Shown here: one piece after another, positions 34,930-47,520 of the stretch
Numbering within the stretch: the stretch's first letter is position 1
Layout: the number at the start of each line of letters is the position of its first letter
Assembly (NCBI GenBank): GCA_037957365.1
Contig: JARHVA010000315.1
Coordinates: forward strand, 3,064,001-3,128,000
Reading direction: 5' to 3'
Length of the DNA: 64,000 bases
DNA from: Torreya grandis
Lineage: Eukaryota; Streptophyta; Pinopsida; Cupressales; Taxaceae
Notes under the pieces: generated by a model
What the model saw: the letters and a program-made list of their open reading frames with translations, nothing else
Databases searched by the model: none
Told to the model about the DNA's origin: nothing
Program-made: the position numbers and the translations under genes

Positions 34930-37866
34930 CTGAACAATAGTGAAAATACACTTGTGGGTGGAATTAGATGTCACAGTCATTAGAGCACAAGTAATTTACC
35001 TATATAGATGTGTTTGAAGTGATGGATTTGTACCTGCAGGTCCTAGAGGCAAAAATGCTAGTTGGATGTCAACAAGTTATCTCTTTACTACCAAAAAAAT
35101 TGCATTTTAAGACCCGTTACTACAACTTCTACCATTGATTGCTCTTAGAGGTGATTCAGACTAGATCCAAGATGTAATTATAGGGATTTCCCATGCACAA
35201 GAGGGATCTTACGATTCATCCATAGGACTTATAGTTTTGGTTTTATGCATGCCTAAAGTTAGGATAAAAATCAACATCTTTCTTGTATTGGAAAGGGCAT
35301 TCTTGAGCCCAAAATGGGTGGTGGGTTTGTCAACCAGGCCAAATGGGAGGCCAAGAACCTAGTCCTAGACATTATTTACCCCTCTGGACATGCTGATAGT
35401 GCCATTTTCAGCCAACAAGTATCAAAAATAAAGTTCTCAGACTATAGCTTCACCTTTGACAACATTTGTTGTCAGTGTTTTTGCGCTCTTGAATAGTATT
35501 GAAAATGCACTTGAAGTTGGAATTAGATGTCACAATCATAAGATCATGTGTAATATACCTATATAGTTGTGTTTGAGTGATGAATTTACACCTGTAGGTC
35601 CTAGAGGCAAAAATACTAGTTGGAGGTCAACAAGTTATCTCTTTACTGCCAAAAAGTTGCATTTTAGGACCCGTTTTTGCAACTTCTACCATGGATTGCT
35701 CTCAGAAGTGATACATACTATATTTTAGGTGAAATTAGAGGGATTTACCATACACATGATGGATATTATGGTTCATCCATATGACTTATAGTTTTTATTT
35801 TATGCATGCCTGAAGTTAGGCTAAAAATCAACATCTTTCTTGTATTGAGAAGGGCATTCTTGAGCTCAGAATGGGTGGTGGGTTTGTTAACTACGCCATA
35901 TGGGAGGCCAAGAACCTGGTCCTAGATGGTATCCACCCATTTGTATGTGTTGGTAGTGTTATTTTTCAGCCAAAAAACACCTAAAATGGAGTTCTTGGAC
36001 CATAGATTCAACTTCGACAACATTTGTTATCAGTATTTTTGTGCTCCTAAATAGTAGTGAAATTACACTTGCAAGTGGAATTATATGTCATGGTCATTAG
36101 ATAATTTGTAATTTTAATATATATACATGATTGAAGTGAATAATTTTCACTTTTAGGTCCTAGAGGTAAAAATTACAGTTAGAGGTCAACAAGTTGTCTC
36201 TTCACTACCAAAAAGTTGCATTTTAGGACCCATTACTACAAATTCTATCATGGATTTATCTCAGACGTGATATAGACTAGATCTGGGGTGAAATTAAAAT
36301 TATTTTATATTAATAAGAGAGATCTTATGTTTCATCCATATAACTTATATTTTTGGTTTTATGCATGCCTGAAGTTAGGCTAAAAATCAACATCTTTCTT
36401 GTATTGGAAAGGGCATTTTTGAGCTTGGAATGGGTGGTGGGTTTGTTGATCGAGATAGATGGGAGGCCAAAAACCTAATCCTAGACATTATAATTCCCTT
36501 GAGACATGTTTTTAGTTCCATTTTTTAGCCAAAAAACATTGGAAATGGAGTTCTCAAACTGTAGCTTCAACTTTGACAACATTTGTTGGTAGTGTTTATG
36601 TGCTCCTAAATAGTAGTGAAAATACACTTGAGGGTGGAATTAGATGTTATGGTCATTGTATCACATTTAATTTTCATATATATGTGTGTTTTAATTGATT
36701 TATTTACACCTATAGGTCCTAGAGGCAAAAATACTAGTTGGATGTCAACAAGTTGTCTTTTCACTACCAAAAAGTTGTATTTTAGGACCCGTTACTATGA
36801 CTTCTACCATGGATTGATATCAAAGGTGATTCAAACTAGATCTAGGGTGAAATTTAATGGATTTCCCTTTCATATTAAGGATATTATATTTCATCCATAT
36901 GACTTATAACTTTGGTTTTATGTATGCTTGAAGTTAGGCTAAAAATTAACATCTTTTTTGTATTGGGAAGGGCATTTTTTAGCCTAAAATGGTTGGTGGG
37001 TTTGTCGATCAGGCCAAATGAGAGGCCAAAAATATGTTCCTAGATTTTATCTACCCATTTGAACATGTTGGTCGTGCTAGTTTTTATACAACAAGCACCA
37101 AAAATGGATTTCTTAGATTGTTCCTTCAACTTTGACAACATTTATTGTTTGTGTTTTCATGCTCCTAAATAGTACTAAAAATGTACTTACGAGTGGAATT
37201 GGATGTTATGCTCATTTTAGAACATGTAATTTGACTATATAGACATGATCAAAGTTATGTATTTTCACCTACGAGTCTTGGAGGCAAAAATTCTAGTTGG
37301 AGGTCAACACGTTGTCTCTTCACTGCCAAAAAGTTACATTTTAGGACCCTTACTATAACTTCTACCACAAATTGATATCAAAGGTAATATAGACTTGATC
37401 CAAGGTAAAATTAGAGGGATTTACAAAACATAGGATGGACCTTATGGTTTATCTATATGAATTATAATTTTGTTTTTATGCATTCCTGAAGTTAGGCTAA
37501 AAATCAACATCTTTCTTATATTAGGAAGGGCATTCTTAAGCCTAGAATGGGTGGTGGGTTTGTCAACCAGGATAGATGGTAGGCCAAGAACTTGGACTTG
37601 GACATTATATACCCCTCTTAATGTGTTGAAAGTGCTAATTTTTAGCCAACAAGCACTGGAAATAGAGTTTTTAGAATGTAACTTTAATGTTAACAACATT
37701 TATTGCCAGTGTTTACATGCTCCTGAACAGTAGTGAAAATGCACTTACAAGTGGAATTGGATGTCATGATCATTATATCATGTGTAATTTTTATATATAG
37801 AGGTGATCAAATTAATGGACTTGCACCTATGGATCCCAGAGGCAAAAATGCTAGTTTGAGGTCATT
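34930..37866 (+). repeat. ~558-bp tandem array, 5 units plus a partial
   Basis: The block GGTCCTAGAGGCAAAAAT recurs at 35039, 35597, 36156, 36715, 37274 (diverged) and 37831, a spacing of 557-559 bp. A second landmark, CTGAACAATAGTGAAAAT and variants, opens units at about 34933, 35489, 36046, 36604, 37164 and 37723. Other shared blocks are AAGTTGCATTTTAGGACCCG, TCAACATCTTTCTTGTATTG and AATGGGTGGTGGGTTTGT. Each unit has stretches of open frame (GPRGKN-SW-STS, then RTRYY-FYHGL), but stops occur and no domain is recognised. The constant length with scattered substitutions suggests amplification by unequal crossing-over of one segment, possibly a captured exon. Confidence 0.92.
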
Positions 37867-40800
37867 AAGAAGCCTAAAAGGCCTAATAGGCCTAATTGTC
37901 CAAGTAAACCATATACATGTGGCTAGAAGCTAGTGGCATTAAAATTGGGTTTCAATACCTTTGAATGGTTTGTTTTAAACTTGTTAAAGTGTTTCAAGGG
38001 TAAAAAAGCCTTCAAAAGGCTAATAATCAGTCAAGGATCCTATTAGGCCTTCTAGGCCTAATTAGGATAAATTGCATGCCTATAGGCAATGGAAGGATCT
38101 TGACACTAAGAAGGGAGAAGTTTGTGGTTCATCAAATATGATAAATTTTGGAGGTTTCACCAATAGGACAATAGACCTAGATGGCCATTTAGGCCTTATT
38201 AGGCCTGAATAGCCACCTACAAGTGGTTAAAGTGGCTTCAAAGCTTGGCCAAGGGGTATAATGGACCAAATGGATCCAAGTTCTTAAAACTATTGATGCA
38301 AGAGCATCCTTTGTATAAACTAGTGTGGTTTCCATGTGAGATTTTTAAAGTGTTAAGTAGAGTTAGTAGTTTTTGTTAGTCCTTTAGAGTCTTCTTACAT
38401 GTTAGAAAGGTTCTACTTATCTTATATGTTTAAAGTGTATGTTGTATGATTTACTAAAAGATACATGTCTTGAAAGAGAGTTTTAGAGCCAAAAATGGAC
38501 ACTCTTTTCTTAGAGGAATGAACCAAAAGGATAAGTATGAGTATCAAGATGAAAGGAGCTTCTTGAAAAATAAACATCAAGCAAGAATGTTCGAATCATA
38601 CCTATAGGGGGCATAAACATATATGTTTTCTGTTACGATTGTGAGTAGTGTATGGTGCTTGAAAAGCCTTTATTGAAATGTAATTGAACTCAAACAATAC
38701 AAATATAGTGAATTCAAGAATTTGAAAGTCCTTTTTTGTTAGCACAAACCAATTTTGGTTGAAAATCATTGTTTACAAAGCTTGTTTGTATGATGAAACT
38801 TGTGTATGATTTGAAATTGAGGCTTGGATGAATTACACATGTGAGTTAGGAGTCCAATAAATTTTTTATATTTAAAATAACCTTGTTTAGATTTATGAAA
38901 AAAGTTTAATTAGCTCTTGGGTCCTTAAAGTGCATGAAAACCCTAATTATAGGGTTTTGATTGAAAAATGGTCATAAATCCATTTTGAACCCATAGAATT
39001 TGATGAAAATATATGGAGACCTAGTTAAGAAGGTTATTAAATCATTACAAGTGTTTTGGAGTCAAAATAAGGTGTATAAATGATGTACTGAGTAGTTATC
39101 TAAAGTAATATTCAAAAAATTTAGTTCCTCTAGACAATGAATAGGAAAATTGACCTATCTTGCTCCATTTTGAGCCAAAATATGCCAAGTAAAAGTTGAT
39201 TCTCATATAAAAACATCATTCAAACATGACTGAGGTGTTTGTTTATGCATATAATCCATCATCTAAGTTTTGACATACTAGTGGAATAATTAGGTCTCTT
39301 AATAAAAATAGGGTTGAGTCATTATTTGATAAAAAGGAACTATTAACCAATAATAAATTGGTTTATTTATAGTATAAAACCTTTGAGACATGTGAAATAC
39401 CTGTTGACAATTCATAAAATTGGTCTTTAGCCCAAATACAACACTAAAAATGTCTTTTGTATCCATTCAATCAAGAAGGTCTTGAAAGGGAAAAGAGAGT
39501 GAATAGGTCCTAAAGGCTTAAAGTAAGAGTTTGAATTTTGAAGAGAGTGAAGTGATACATTCAAGTGTATCAGCTATTAAGAGCCCTTAAGACCAATCAA
39601 ATACTTTGTGCTATCTCCCAAGGTCTATTTTCCTACTCTTTTGATTTCAAAGATGGAATTTGGGGATGTTTTAGAGGGAATGGAGATAGGATAGGGTCTA
39701 CCCCATGGAATTAATAAGTCTTGGGACCTTTCCAAGACAATTGAAGGTGTAAAGAGAAGATTCAATATATTCTTTATTATCCCATATATGATGCTAGCTT
39801 GCCTTGACTGATATGAGCTTCTTCACTAGTGTAGAACCCTTCCCATTAGAAGCAGAGACTTCATCACCTATTAAGAGGTTTCCTCTTTTCAATGTATTTA
39901 CTCTTCATAATCTACTGAATCTATCACCAAGGCTCTTGAACCATCTCCCTCTAAACCCCTATTCTCACACTCTTAGAATCCCATTACTCCTCCATTAGTC
40001 CTATGATAAATCTTAATCTTGAAATTTGTACTTGTCCTATCTATACCATTCTAAATATTCTTGATTATTTTAGACCTTATGAAAACACATCAGATTATAA
40101 TTTTCCAATAAATTTAAATGGTTAGGTTTCAAGATATGCACACTTTTAGGTCAAAACCCTAGGTCTAATTTTACTAATCTATGTAAGGCCAAGAGGGTAT
40201 AAAATTGTGTAGTTGAGTTTTTAGACACCTTCTTGAGTTAATTCCTCATATATAGACTCTTTCCACAATAAATTCACATGTTCAAAACAAGATTCTACCT
40301 TGATTTTTCCTTATAAGGCTTATCCCACTAAGAAATTAGAGTTTTAGACCTGCAAGAAACTATAACTGACCATGAACATACCAACATAATTCAAATTCAA
40401 TCACCGATATTTTTTATTTCTTATAAAGGTCTAATTCCCTTAATCCTACTCCATGCACAAGACTTATAACTGAGATAAGTGACTAGCTATTTAACAACTA
40501 CCAATCTAAGACTAATTCAATCCCTAGTATAGGATTTAATTAATGAAAAGATAGGTTCAACACCCCTTACTTTTTATTTCATTTGTATTCTTATAGAAAC
40601 AAAGCTTCTTAAGAACAATAAATATCAATCTTTCTAACTATAGGCTTTGTCATACCAGTCTGATTTGCAACATTATCCTAATAAGTTATTCTCAATCTCA
40701 TAAAATTTGTAATCCTTAAGAATACTTCAAAACAAATCATTCATAATACTCTAAACACAAGTACAATGTTTTCAACTTTCATGAACTTGTTTCTAGGTTA

Positions 40801-41280
40801 AAATCACCAGTATAGGATTTAATTAATAAAAATATAGGTTAAACACCCCTTCTTATTTCATTTGCATTCTTATAGAAATAAAGCTTCTTAAGAACAAGAA
40901 ATGTTAATATTTCTAATTTTAGGCTCTGTCATACCAATCTAATTTGCAACATTATCCTAACAAGTTATTCTCAATATCATAATATTTATAATCCTTAAGA
41001 ATACTTCAAAACCAATCATTCATAATACTCTAAATGTAAGTTTTTTAAACAAAACTTACTTCATTAGTTTTCTTAAATATTCATGTACGACATAAGAATG
41101 CCATGTATAAATGCCATATATAGGCATATAATGTCCATAATACATGCATTGTCATACAGTCATATAAAAAATTACATCATGTCTAACAACATAGTATCTA
41201 ATGTCAAGTGAATACATCATATACACATGTACAATGCCAAAAATGCATACATTGCTATATAGGCATACCAAAAATTACAT
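37867..41280. other. Intergenic DNA, AGGCCTAAT-rich start
   Basis: 37867-38215 has scattered AGGCCTAAT/ATTAGGCCT motifs in both orientations. The rest is AT-rich with no recognised gene. The tandem duplication at 40522-41035 lies near the end. Confidence 0.45.
40522..41035. repeat. Tandem duplication, ~282-bp period
   Basis: The segment starting AGTATAGGATTTAATTAAT at about 40526 recurs at about 40810. Matching blocks include AAGCTTCTTAAGAACAA, TTTGCAACATTATCCTAA, AATCCTTAAGAATACTTCAA and AATCATTCATAATACTCTAA. The two copies differ by substitutions and small gaps. Confidence 0.85.
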
Positions 41281-43412
41281 CATTTACAACATTATAATAA
41301 CCAAATAGTCTCCCTCTCTTCACCTTCCTTGAAGAAGACTCTTCCTAGGATGCTCTGCTTGTAAATGGAGATATCCTGAATGCCTTGAATTACTCCAAGG
41401 TTCGATTATAGGTACTATGCTCATAGCTCGCTTATAGTCAAACATATTCAAATACAAAAATTATTATAAAATTAACAAGTATACATAAAACTAAGTTAAG
41501 AAACTCATTTTAAACTATAATAAAAAATCATTTAAACATGCACTTACTATAAGCTCATTGTCCTTCTCTATTTATTGTTGGCATTCAACTGGGTCGGTGC
41601 CAATTTGAGTTACATAAAAAAATGTGTCAAATGATGAAGAAACATGAGGAGATTCTATAGTAGTCATTTGAATCAGACTATAAGATATCATATGACAGTC
41701 TTGCATACACAATACATTCATGCATATAAGTTATATTTTCCCAAGTATATAGTAAAATTATTAAAACAAAAGTATTAAATTATAATTCAAAATTACAAGT
41801 GAATATATTTACCTCAATAAGTACTTATGCAAATGAAATTGAAGTAACAATGCTCGAGTCTGTCTTGACTCACAATGATGGAGTGTCCACCCTAGTCATC
41901 AACTAAATAAACAACCTAATAATTAATAACTTGGGCAATTCATTAATTAAACAAGTTGCTAACAAACTTAATCTTGCATAAGATATGAAAATATCTAATG
42001 TGATCATGGGAAGCATGAATGTGGCAAGTGGATATGTGCAATGTGACTTATAACACCACACTAAAGGCAAAAATGTCAATTTCATGAGGGAGAATCACAA
42101 GACATCCAAGGCAATGATGCATCTCCTACCCCTCTTGATGTAGGAGCATCCTAAAAACTTTTATATATGGTCTTATAGTTAGTATTAGAAGGGTTTAAAG
42201 GTGTCAATAAACCTTGAATTAGGAATTTAGTGTGTGTCTTAGGTCATTTAGAGGTCTTGGAATGTTTTCCCTCCAATACTTGTTGTTTGAATTTTCAAAT
42301 ATATTTGAGTGAATATTTTCTTAAATTGTAATAATTAATGTGTTTTACAGGTTCTAGAAGGTATGATACATGGATAGGTGTCTCTTAAGTTTAGTTAAGT
42401 TCATATCTATCTTTTTTACTCATTTAAAGGTCTTAAATGACTTGAGAAGTCTTCAAAGATTAGTTTTTCTAATTTGAGATAGGTATATTAGAGGAATAAG
42501 GACCTAAATTAACACATCCTAAACTTGGATAAGTCTTCAACAACATTATCAATTTGAATTTATCATTTTAGGGATGCATAAGATGAAGGAAAAAGTATAA
42601 AAGACCAACTTTGCATAATTGGAGGACTATAACTTTTGTTTGAATCCTTGAAATTTCACAAAGACTTGGGAATAGTTAGACAAACAAGCCTAGAAGATGA
42701 TTCCAAAGGTTTTGGATCTAATAAAGCCTTACAATCATATTTATTAAAATTTGAGTTTCATGTAAACCTGTAACCTTGTATCTCTAAGACAACGAGGGGG
42801 GATTTACGAGTAAATTTTTTGAAATTGAGTCATTGAATGTAAGTTAGTGTTGAAACATCCTTGATGCACCTATATACACTTGTTTGGATGATTTTATATC
42901 TTTATTGAGGTGTATTTAATATTTTTACCTAATTAAGTCATTAGGCCTAATTGTCTTAAAGTAGTGACTTGGTATAGTTGAGGACAGTCTTATGAGCTAT
43001 GGTGTCTAAGTTGATTTGTTTTGAATATTTGATCATGTTAACACCTTGAATACTTTGTTTACATAAATTCAATACTTTTTAGTCCAATTGAGTATTGGTG
43101 TGATCAAAAATCCCTTAGAAATAGTCATTATGATAAGACAAGTAACCTATATAGGTGTTTGTTGAGAAGTTTGTAAACTGAGTTTTAATCAAGTTAAGAC
43201 ACCTAGAGTGATAGGTTGATTTTATAAGGGACATTTATAAAATCCTTTTAAGAGTGTTTAGAACCTTATAAAATAGGTATCATCAAAATCTAAAGAAATA
43301 GATAGAAAATAGACATGAATATTGTATAGATAAGAGTGAGTGGACAGTCTTCTTTAAAAGTATGTGATTTTGGTTATTGAAAACATAGTTTGAAAATTGA
43401 AATAAAAAAATT

Positions 43413-43428
43413 AAAAAAAAAAAAAAAA
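43413..43428 (+). repeat. Poly(A) run
   Basis: Sixteen consecutive A after ATAAAAAAATT. It could be the tail of a small retroposed element, but no target-site duplication was found on inspection. Confidence 0.7.
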
Positions 43429-43726
43429 TAGATAGAGGATGAATTTATAAAACTATTCCAATCCATGTTAATACATCAAACAATAAAAATTCCAACAAAA
43501 TTATATTAGGTATTTTAAATTTTCTTACACAAAATCTACCAATGATGCAATTAAGGTGTATGAATGTACATCTAGAATATATAAAATTCACTCAAAATTT
43601 TACCTTTATAAATGTATATGGTGATATAATAACATAGATAGATGTAGTAATGGTTGGCCCAATACGTAGCTCAGTAAATTGAAATTATGAAGTCGAAGGC
43701 AATGTCTCCTCCTAGTACACAAAAAA

Positions 43727-43748
43727 TACACACACACACACACACACA
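43727..43748. repeat. (AC)n microsatellite
   Basis: About eleven CA dinucleotides, an ordinary microsatellite. Confidence 0.95.
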
Positions 43749-45097
43749 TAATTCAATTTAAATGTGTAAATTAATATTTATCTTTTTATTTTTTAAATAT
43801 AATTTAAAATTTTAACATTAAATTTATATAAAAGATACATGCATGTGTGTAGAGAGTCCCAACATATCCATACCAAATGTGTGTGCCAATAACTCATTAG
43901 TCAAGACTATATCCTCCAAGCCCCCTAAAGTGCCACCATCATCATCTGAAGGTCCAGTGCATATAGCACCACAAGATCCACATAGGTAGGGTTGGGTATG
44001 GCCATTAGGTGGAGTATTTTGAGCATCTATTTCTGAAAGCCTACTCATATGATGAATGAGTCTATCAAGAAGTGTAATAAATGCATGCAAAATTTTGATC
44101 TCCATAACCTCCTTCATCACAGAAGGAATATCTAGATGAAGTGGCTTTTGGGTAGGGATCCTTATGGGATGATTATGCACCTAATTTACACTTGGTTGAT
44201 CCTACATAGAGCTTTTTCCTCAGCCCTGAAACTCATCATAGTCAAAATAGTTTGAAATTTCATTGATGATACACTCATAGTAGAGTTTCCTCATAAAATA
44301 CAAAGGGACCTCATGGTTATTACAAGGTGGATAATAAAACACACCATCGCTTCCAAAAATGACTTTAATAAAATTCTATTAGCATCAATGGATTGGGAAA
44401 TGTTTAGTCATTAAGAGAAATGGTGTATTGGTGGTTGGGTCGATGAATAAGGCACAAATTTTTTCTTTTATTATTTATTTTTTTTACCTCATATGTTGAT
44501 AATTTGTTAGCATAGTAAGCCATAAAACTATCCTTATATGATCTCTATCCATCAATTTGACTCATTATCAAGTCAACTTGACCTAATACTAAATCTAGGG
44601 TATTTGCCAAATAGATATGATGGGTGTTTATGGAAGTGTGCTCCCTCATTCTTTTAATTATCTGCTCAATTTCAATTTTATTCTCCACTATGTGTGCAGC
44701 TATATCCTCCAGATTGTTTAGGGGATCTAGTGTAACTATAGGAGGGTTAGGCAAGTTGGGCAGAGGGTTAGGCATAGGATTAGGTGGAGGGTTAGGTGGA
44801 GCATGCCAACTTGTTGGAGAAAAATTACAAATTAAACTATGCAAAACATTCATAAAAAAATTAAAAAAATTGATTTAATTCACAAAAGTTACCTCTTCTT
44901 CACAACGACATCGCCAATTTCATGAATACAGGAGCAAAACCATGATTTAATTACCGATGGGATCAAAACCAATTATTTCCATGCTTAGGGAGTAAAACAT
45001 GAATGGGAGGGGAAAACATGAATGCTATAGGAGAAAAACACAAGTTGAGAGAGGGAAAAATGAAATGGGGTTTCATTTTTTTATTTTTATGTTTAAA

Positions 45098-45281
45098 GAA
45101 TGCTTACGTGTTCCTTATAATTATAGGAACACATATGTGTTCCTATAACACATACACACTCCTATTGGTAAAGGAATGCATACGCATTCCTTTTACCAAA
45201 AATGCATATGCATTATGGCCTGGGTGTCATGATCCATAATGCATACATGTTATGGAAATAACATATACGCATTATGGGTAA
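45098..45281. repeat. Cluster of long perfect and near-perfect palindromes
   Basis: Contains a 28-bp perfect palindrome at 45122-45149 (half: TTATAGGAACACAT). A near-perfect 31-nt one lies at 45169-45199 (GGTAAAGGAATGCAT and its complement with one inserted base). Inverted CCATAATGCATA / ATACGCATTATGG arms lie at about 45235-45280. ATGCAT-centred motifs match those at 31245-31304 and 28301-28340. The cluster lies beyond the putative start of the minus-strand gene, mirroring the position of the 31.25-kb palindrome at the transposase-like gene. Confidence 0.85.
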
Positions 45282-46377
45282 TGTCCATATAATTATCCCC
45301 CAACTTTGTGCATATACCCTTATATAGAATATTAATATTTTTACCTATATTTTAAAAATAAATATATAACAGATTTATAATGTTGAGTAAACATAAATTT
45401 AAATTAGTGAGTAGATTTACAATGTTGAGTAAATGTACATTTAAGTTAATGAGCTCCTTTGACTAAGTAGCCATGAGTAAAGGGTACCCATGCCATCAAA
45501 ATCACCTAGAATACGATCTTGGCTTTAATCGCTTGAATCTTTATCCCAAGTATCTAAAAAAAATTATACTTTAATAGATAAATATAAGCAACCATCATCC
45601 TCACCAATCAGAAGAGTATATTTTCATCCAAACTTTTTATAAAAAAAAATTGATAAAAAATTACTATACTTTCAATAATAAAATTAATTATAGACTTCAA
45701 CTTGGTTGATAGTTGAAAGCCTTAAAATGTGCATGTATTAAAATTTGAGAAGTGTATAAATATATCTATTATGAATTTATTTTGAAAATTATATCAAATG
45801 AAATAGAAAGTTTAGAAGGATTACCAAACATTATTAAGGATTATAGAAATTGTAAAACAAATAATATATTCTAGTGTATTTCAGATGAGCTATCTAAATA
45901 AAAAGTAAATAAGGGAGGATTAAAAATTTCAATTAATGTACCTTCACTTACTCTTTCATAAATTGGATGTCGCTTGGATTGATCATGATGATAATTACAA
46001 AAGATTTATTGAGGTGCATCAACGATTTGATAGTGATTCTCCTTACAATGTTGATGTTTGATTGATTGGCTTAATGAGTTGAAGATTTGATAGATAGTCT
46101 TTAGACGACACTTCATTGTATAATTCAATATTAGTGGAAATGGAGTGAATGGATCCATTTATATGTTTGGTTTGATTAATGAAATCCATTGACCTTGGTT
46201 GGATATCAATGATGGAGGATGATTAAATTTATGAGAGATTATTAAATTGTTTAGTGGAAATTTTATGAGTTGGAAATAGGTGGGTACATCAGATCCATGA
46301 AAGATTAAATGAGATTATTTAATTTGATAATGGAGTTTAGTGTAATTTGAGGTGGATTATTAAATTTGGAGAGAGGA

Positions 46378-46600
46378 ATCTTTGGATTGTAAAATTCAAA
46401 TGATCAAAAACAAGTGGACTCTATGGCATCATTAAAATTAGAAAGAATGATCTTTGGATTATAAAATTTAAATGATGGGGGACAGGTGGAGCCTATGGCA
46501 TCATTGAAAATTATAAAGAATAATCTTTGGATTATAAAATTTAAAAAGTGGGGGATAGGGAAAGCCTATGATATTATTAAAATTTAAAAAGTGGAAGACG
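46378..46600. repeat. Tandem repeat, ~72-bp period, three copies
   Basis: ATCTTTGGATTATAAAATT (with small variants) starts at 46378, 46450 and 46523. Each copy is followed by a GTGGA-/GGGGGA-CC-TATG-ATCATT block. Confidence 0.85.
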
Positions 46601-47430
46601 ATCTCATGATGTGGAGATTATTTGATTTTAATATTTGGATAACTATGGATATTCAAAATCCATATAATTAAGGATTAATTATTTTGAATTAATTGACTAA
46701 CAGAATAAGATGTGAATTTTCTGGATTGGAGATGTTTATGGAATAAAATATTAATTGACTAGGGGTGATGAATAATGAAAGTTAGGGATGTTAGTACAGA
46801 TCAAAGATTAATTAGTTGAAATTAATATTAGGTGTTTGATTTAAGCGTGTACTTTTTTTCACTCTTTAATAAGATGTTACAAGACATGATGAATGGAATA
46901 ATGACTTTTCAAAGAAAGAAAAATTTGAAAAAAAGTGGACAAAAAAATAGACAATGATGATGAAAAAATGTGATGGATGATGCCCCCTTGAGAGGACATG
47001 TGGGATGAAGGATATATATGGGATTTTGAAAAAGAGATAAAAATTTTGGAATGGAAAAATTAATGGGTGGGTGATGAAGAAAGAGAGGCTGGGATGTAGG
47101 ATGTGATGATGAGATTAATTTGTAGATGCACTTAACCCACTTAAGTTAATGTTTGCATGGTTTGAATTTTGATGATGATGGACTGAGTTTATCCAAGAAG
47201 GGATGATTTGGGAAATATATTTCACAATTTAATTTTTCCTAAGTAAGGCAAATGCTGGAAAATATCCCAATGATGAAGTTGAAAGCTTGATTTTCTCCAA
47301 GTAGGGTGAAAGTTGTAAGCTTAGCTAGATAATTAATTGATTGATTGATTTGAAATAATATATCAAGATTTTAACCTATTTCACAAATTAAGAATGAGAT
47401 GAGGGGAATGGGAATGTAAATGATGAATGG

Positions 47431-47520
47431 TTGAGCGTACCTTAGAAACCCCATGAAACTAAGTGTTACCTACATAGTCCAAATGGACCTCAGGCCAAAT
47501 GTAGTTCTCCCTTTTAAGTG
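47431..47520. repeat. Dispersed ~90-bp repeat, copy 1
   Basis: Matches 49173-49262 in the same orientation: TGAGCGTACCTTAGAAACCC / TGAGCTTACCCTAGAAACCC. Shared AACTAAGTGTT / AACTGAGCGTT and CAAATGGAC blocks follow. The copies are 1.74 kb apart, which suggests an internal duplication of the low-complexity flank. Confidence 0.65.

Larger units (their letters stand above)
42130..43820. other. Probable intron or intergenic DNA
   Basis: AT-rich with no coding signal. If the minus-strand exons either side belong to one gene, this is a ~1.9-kb intron together with adjacent bases. It contains an A-run (A16 at about 43413-43428) and an AC microsatellite. Confidence 0.4.
41290..44923 (-). pseudogene. 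Decayed multi-exon gene, unknown function
   Basis: Read on the minus strand. A possible first exon begins with ATG at 44923 and ends at a GAAGAAGAG/GTAAC donor (GT at 44892). Next is a Pro-rich open stretch, 44853-44545 (PPNPPPNPMPNPLPN, then EIEQIIKRMREHTS). Next, 44370-43824 forms one frame with only three stops, each one C-to-T step from a Gln or Arg codon: VIFGSDGVFYYPPCNNHEV, MRKLYYECIINEISNYFDYD, then the 118-residue open end. Further on, 41902-41813 is exactly 90 nt between an AG acceptor and a GTAAAT donor. 41677-41548 (ESPHVSSSFDTFFYVTQIG) ends at GTAAGT, and 41430 down to about 41290 follows a TATAAG acceptor. No domain is recognised. It converges on the transposase-like gene, so an accessory transposon protein is one possibility. 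Confidence 0.45.

Noticed and set aside
37442..37733. Overlapping 85- and 87-codon open frames on opposite strands
   Set aside because: They lie inside one unit of the 558-bp array and are not open in the other units.
39804..39998. 64-codon frame starting MTDMSFFTSVEPFPLE
   Set aside because: Composition is slightly protein-like, but there is no extension, splice model or recognised motif.
43413..43428. A16 run as the tail of a SINE or processed pseudogene
   Set aside because: No target duplication and no recognisable body upstream.
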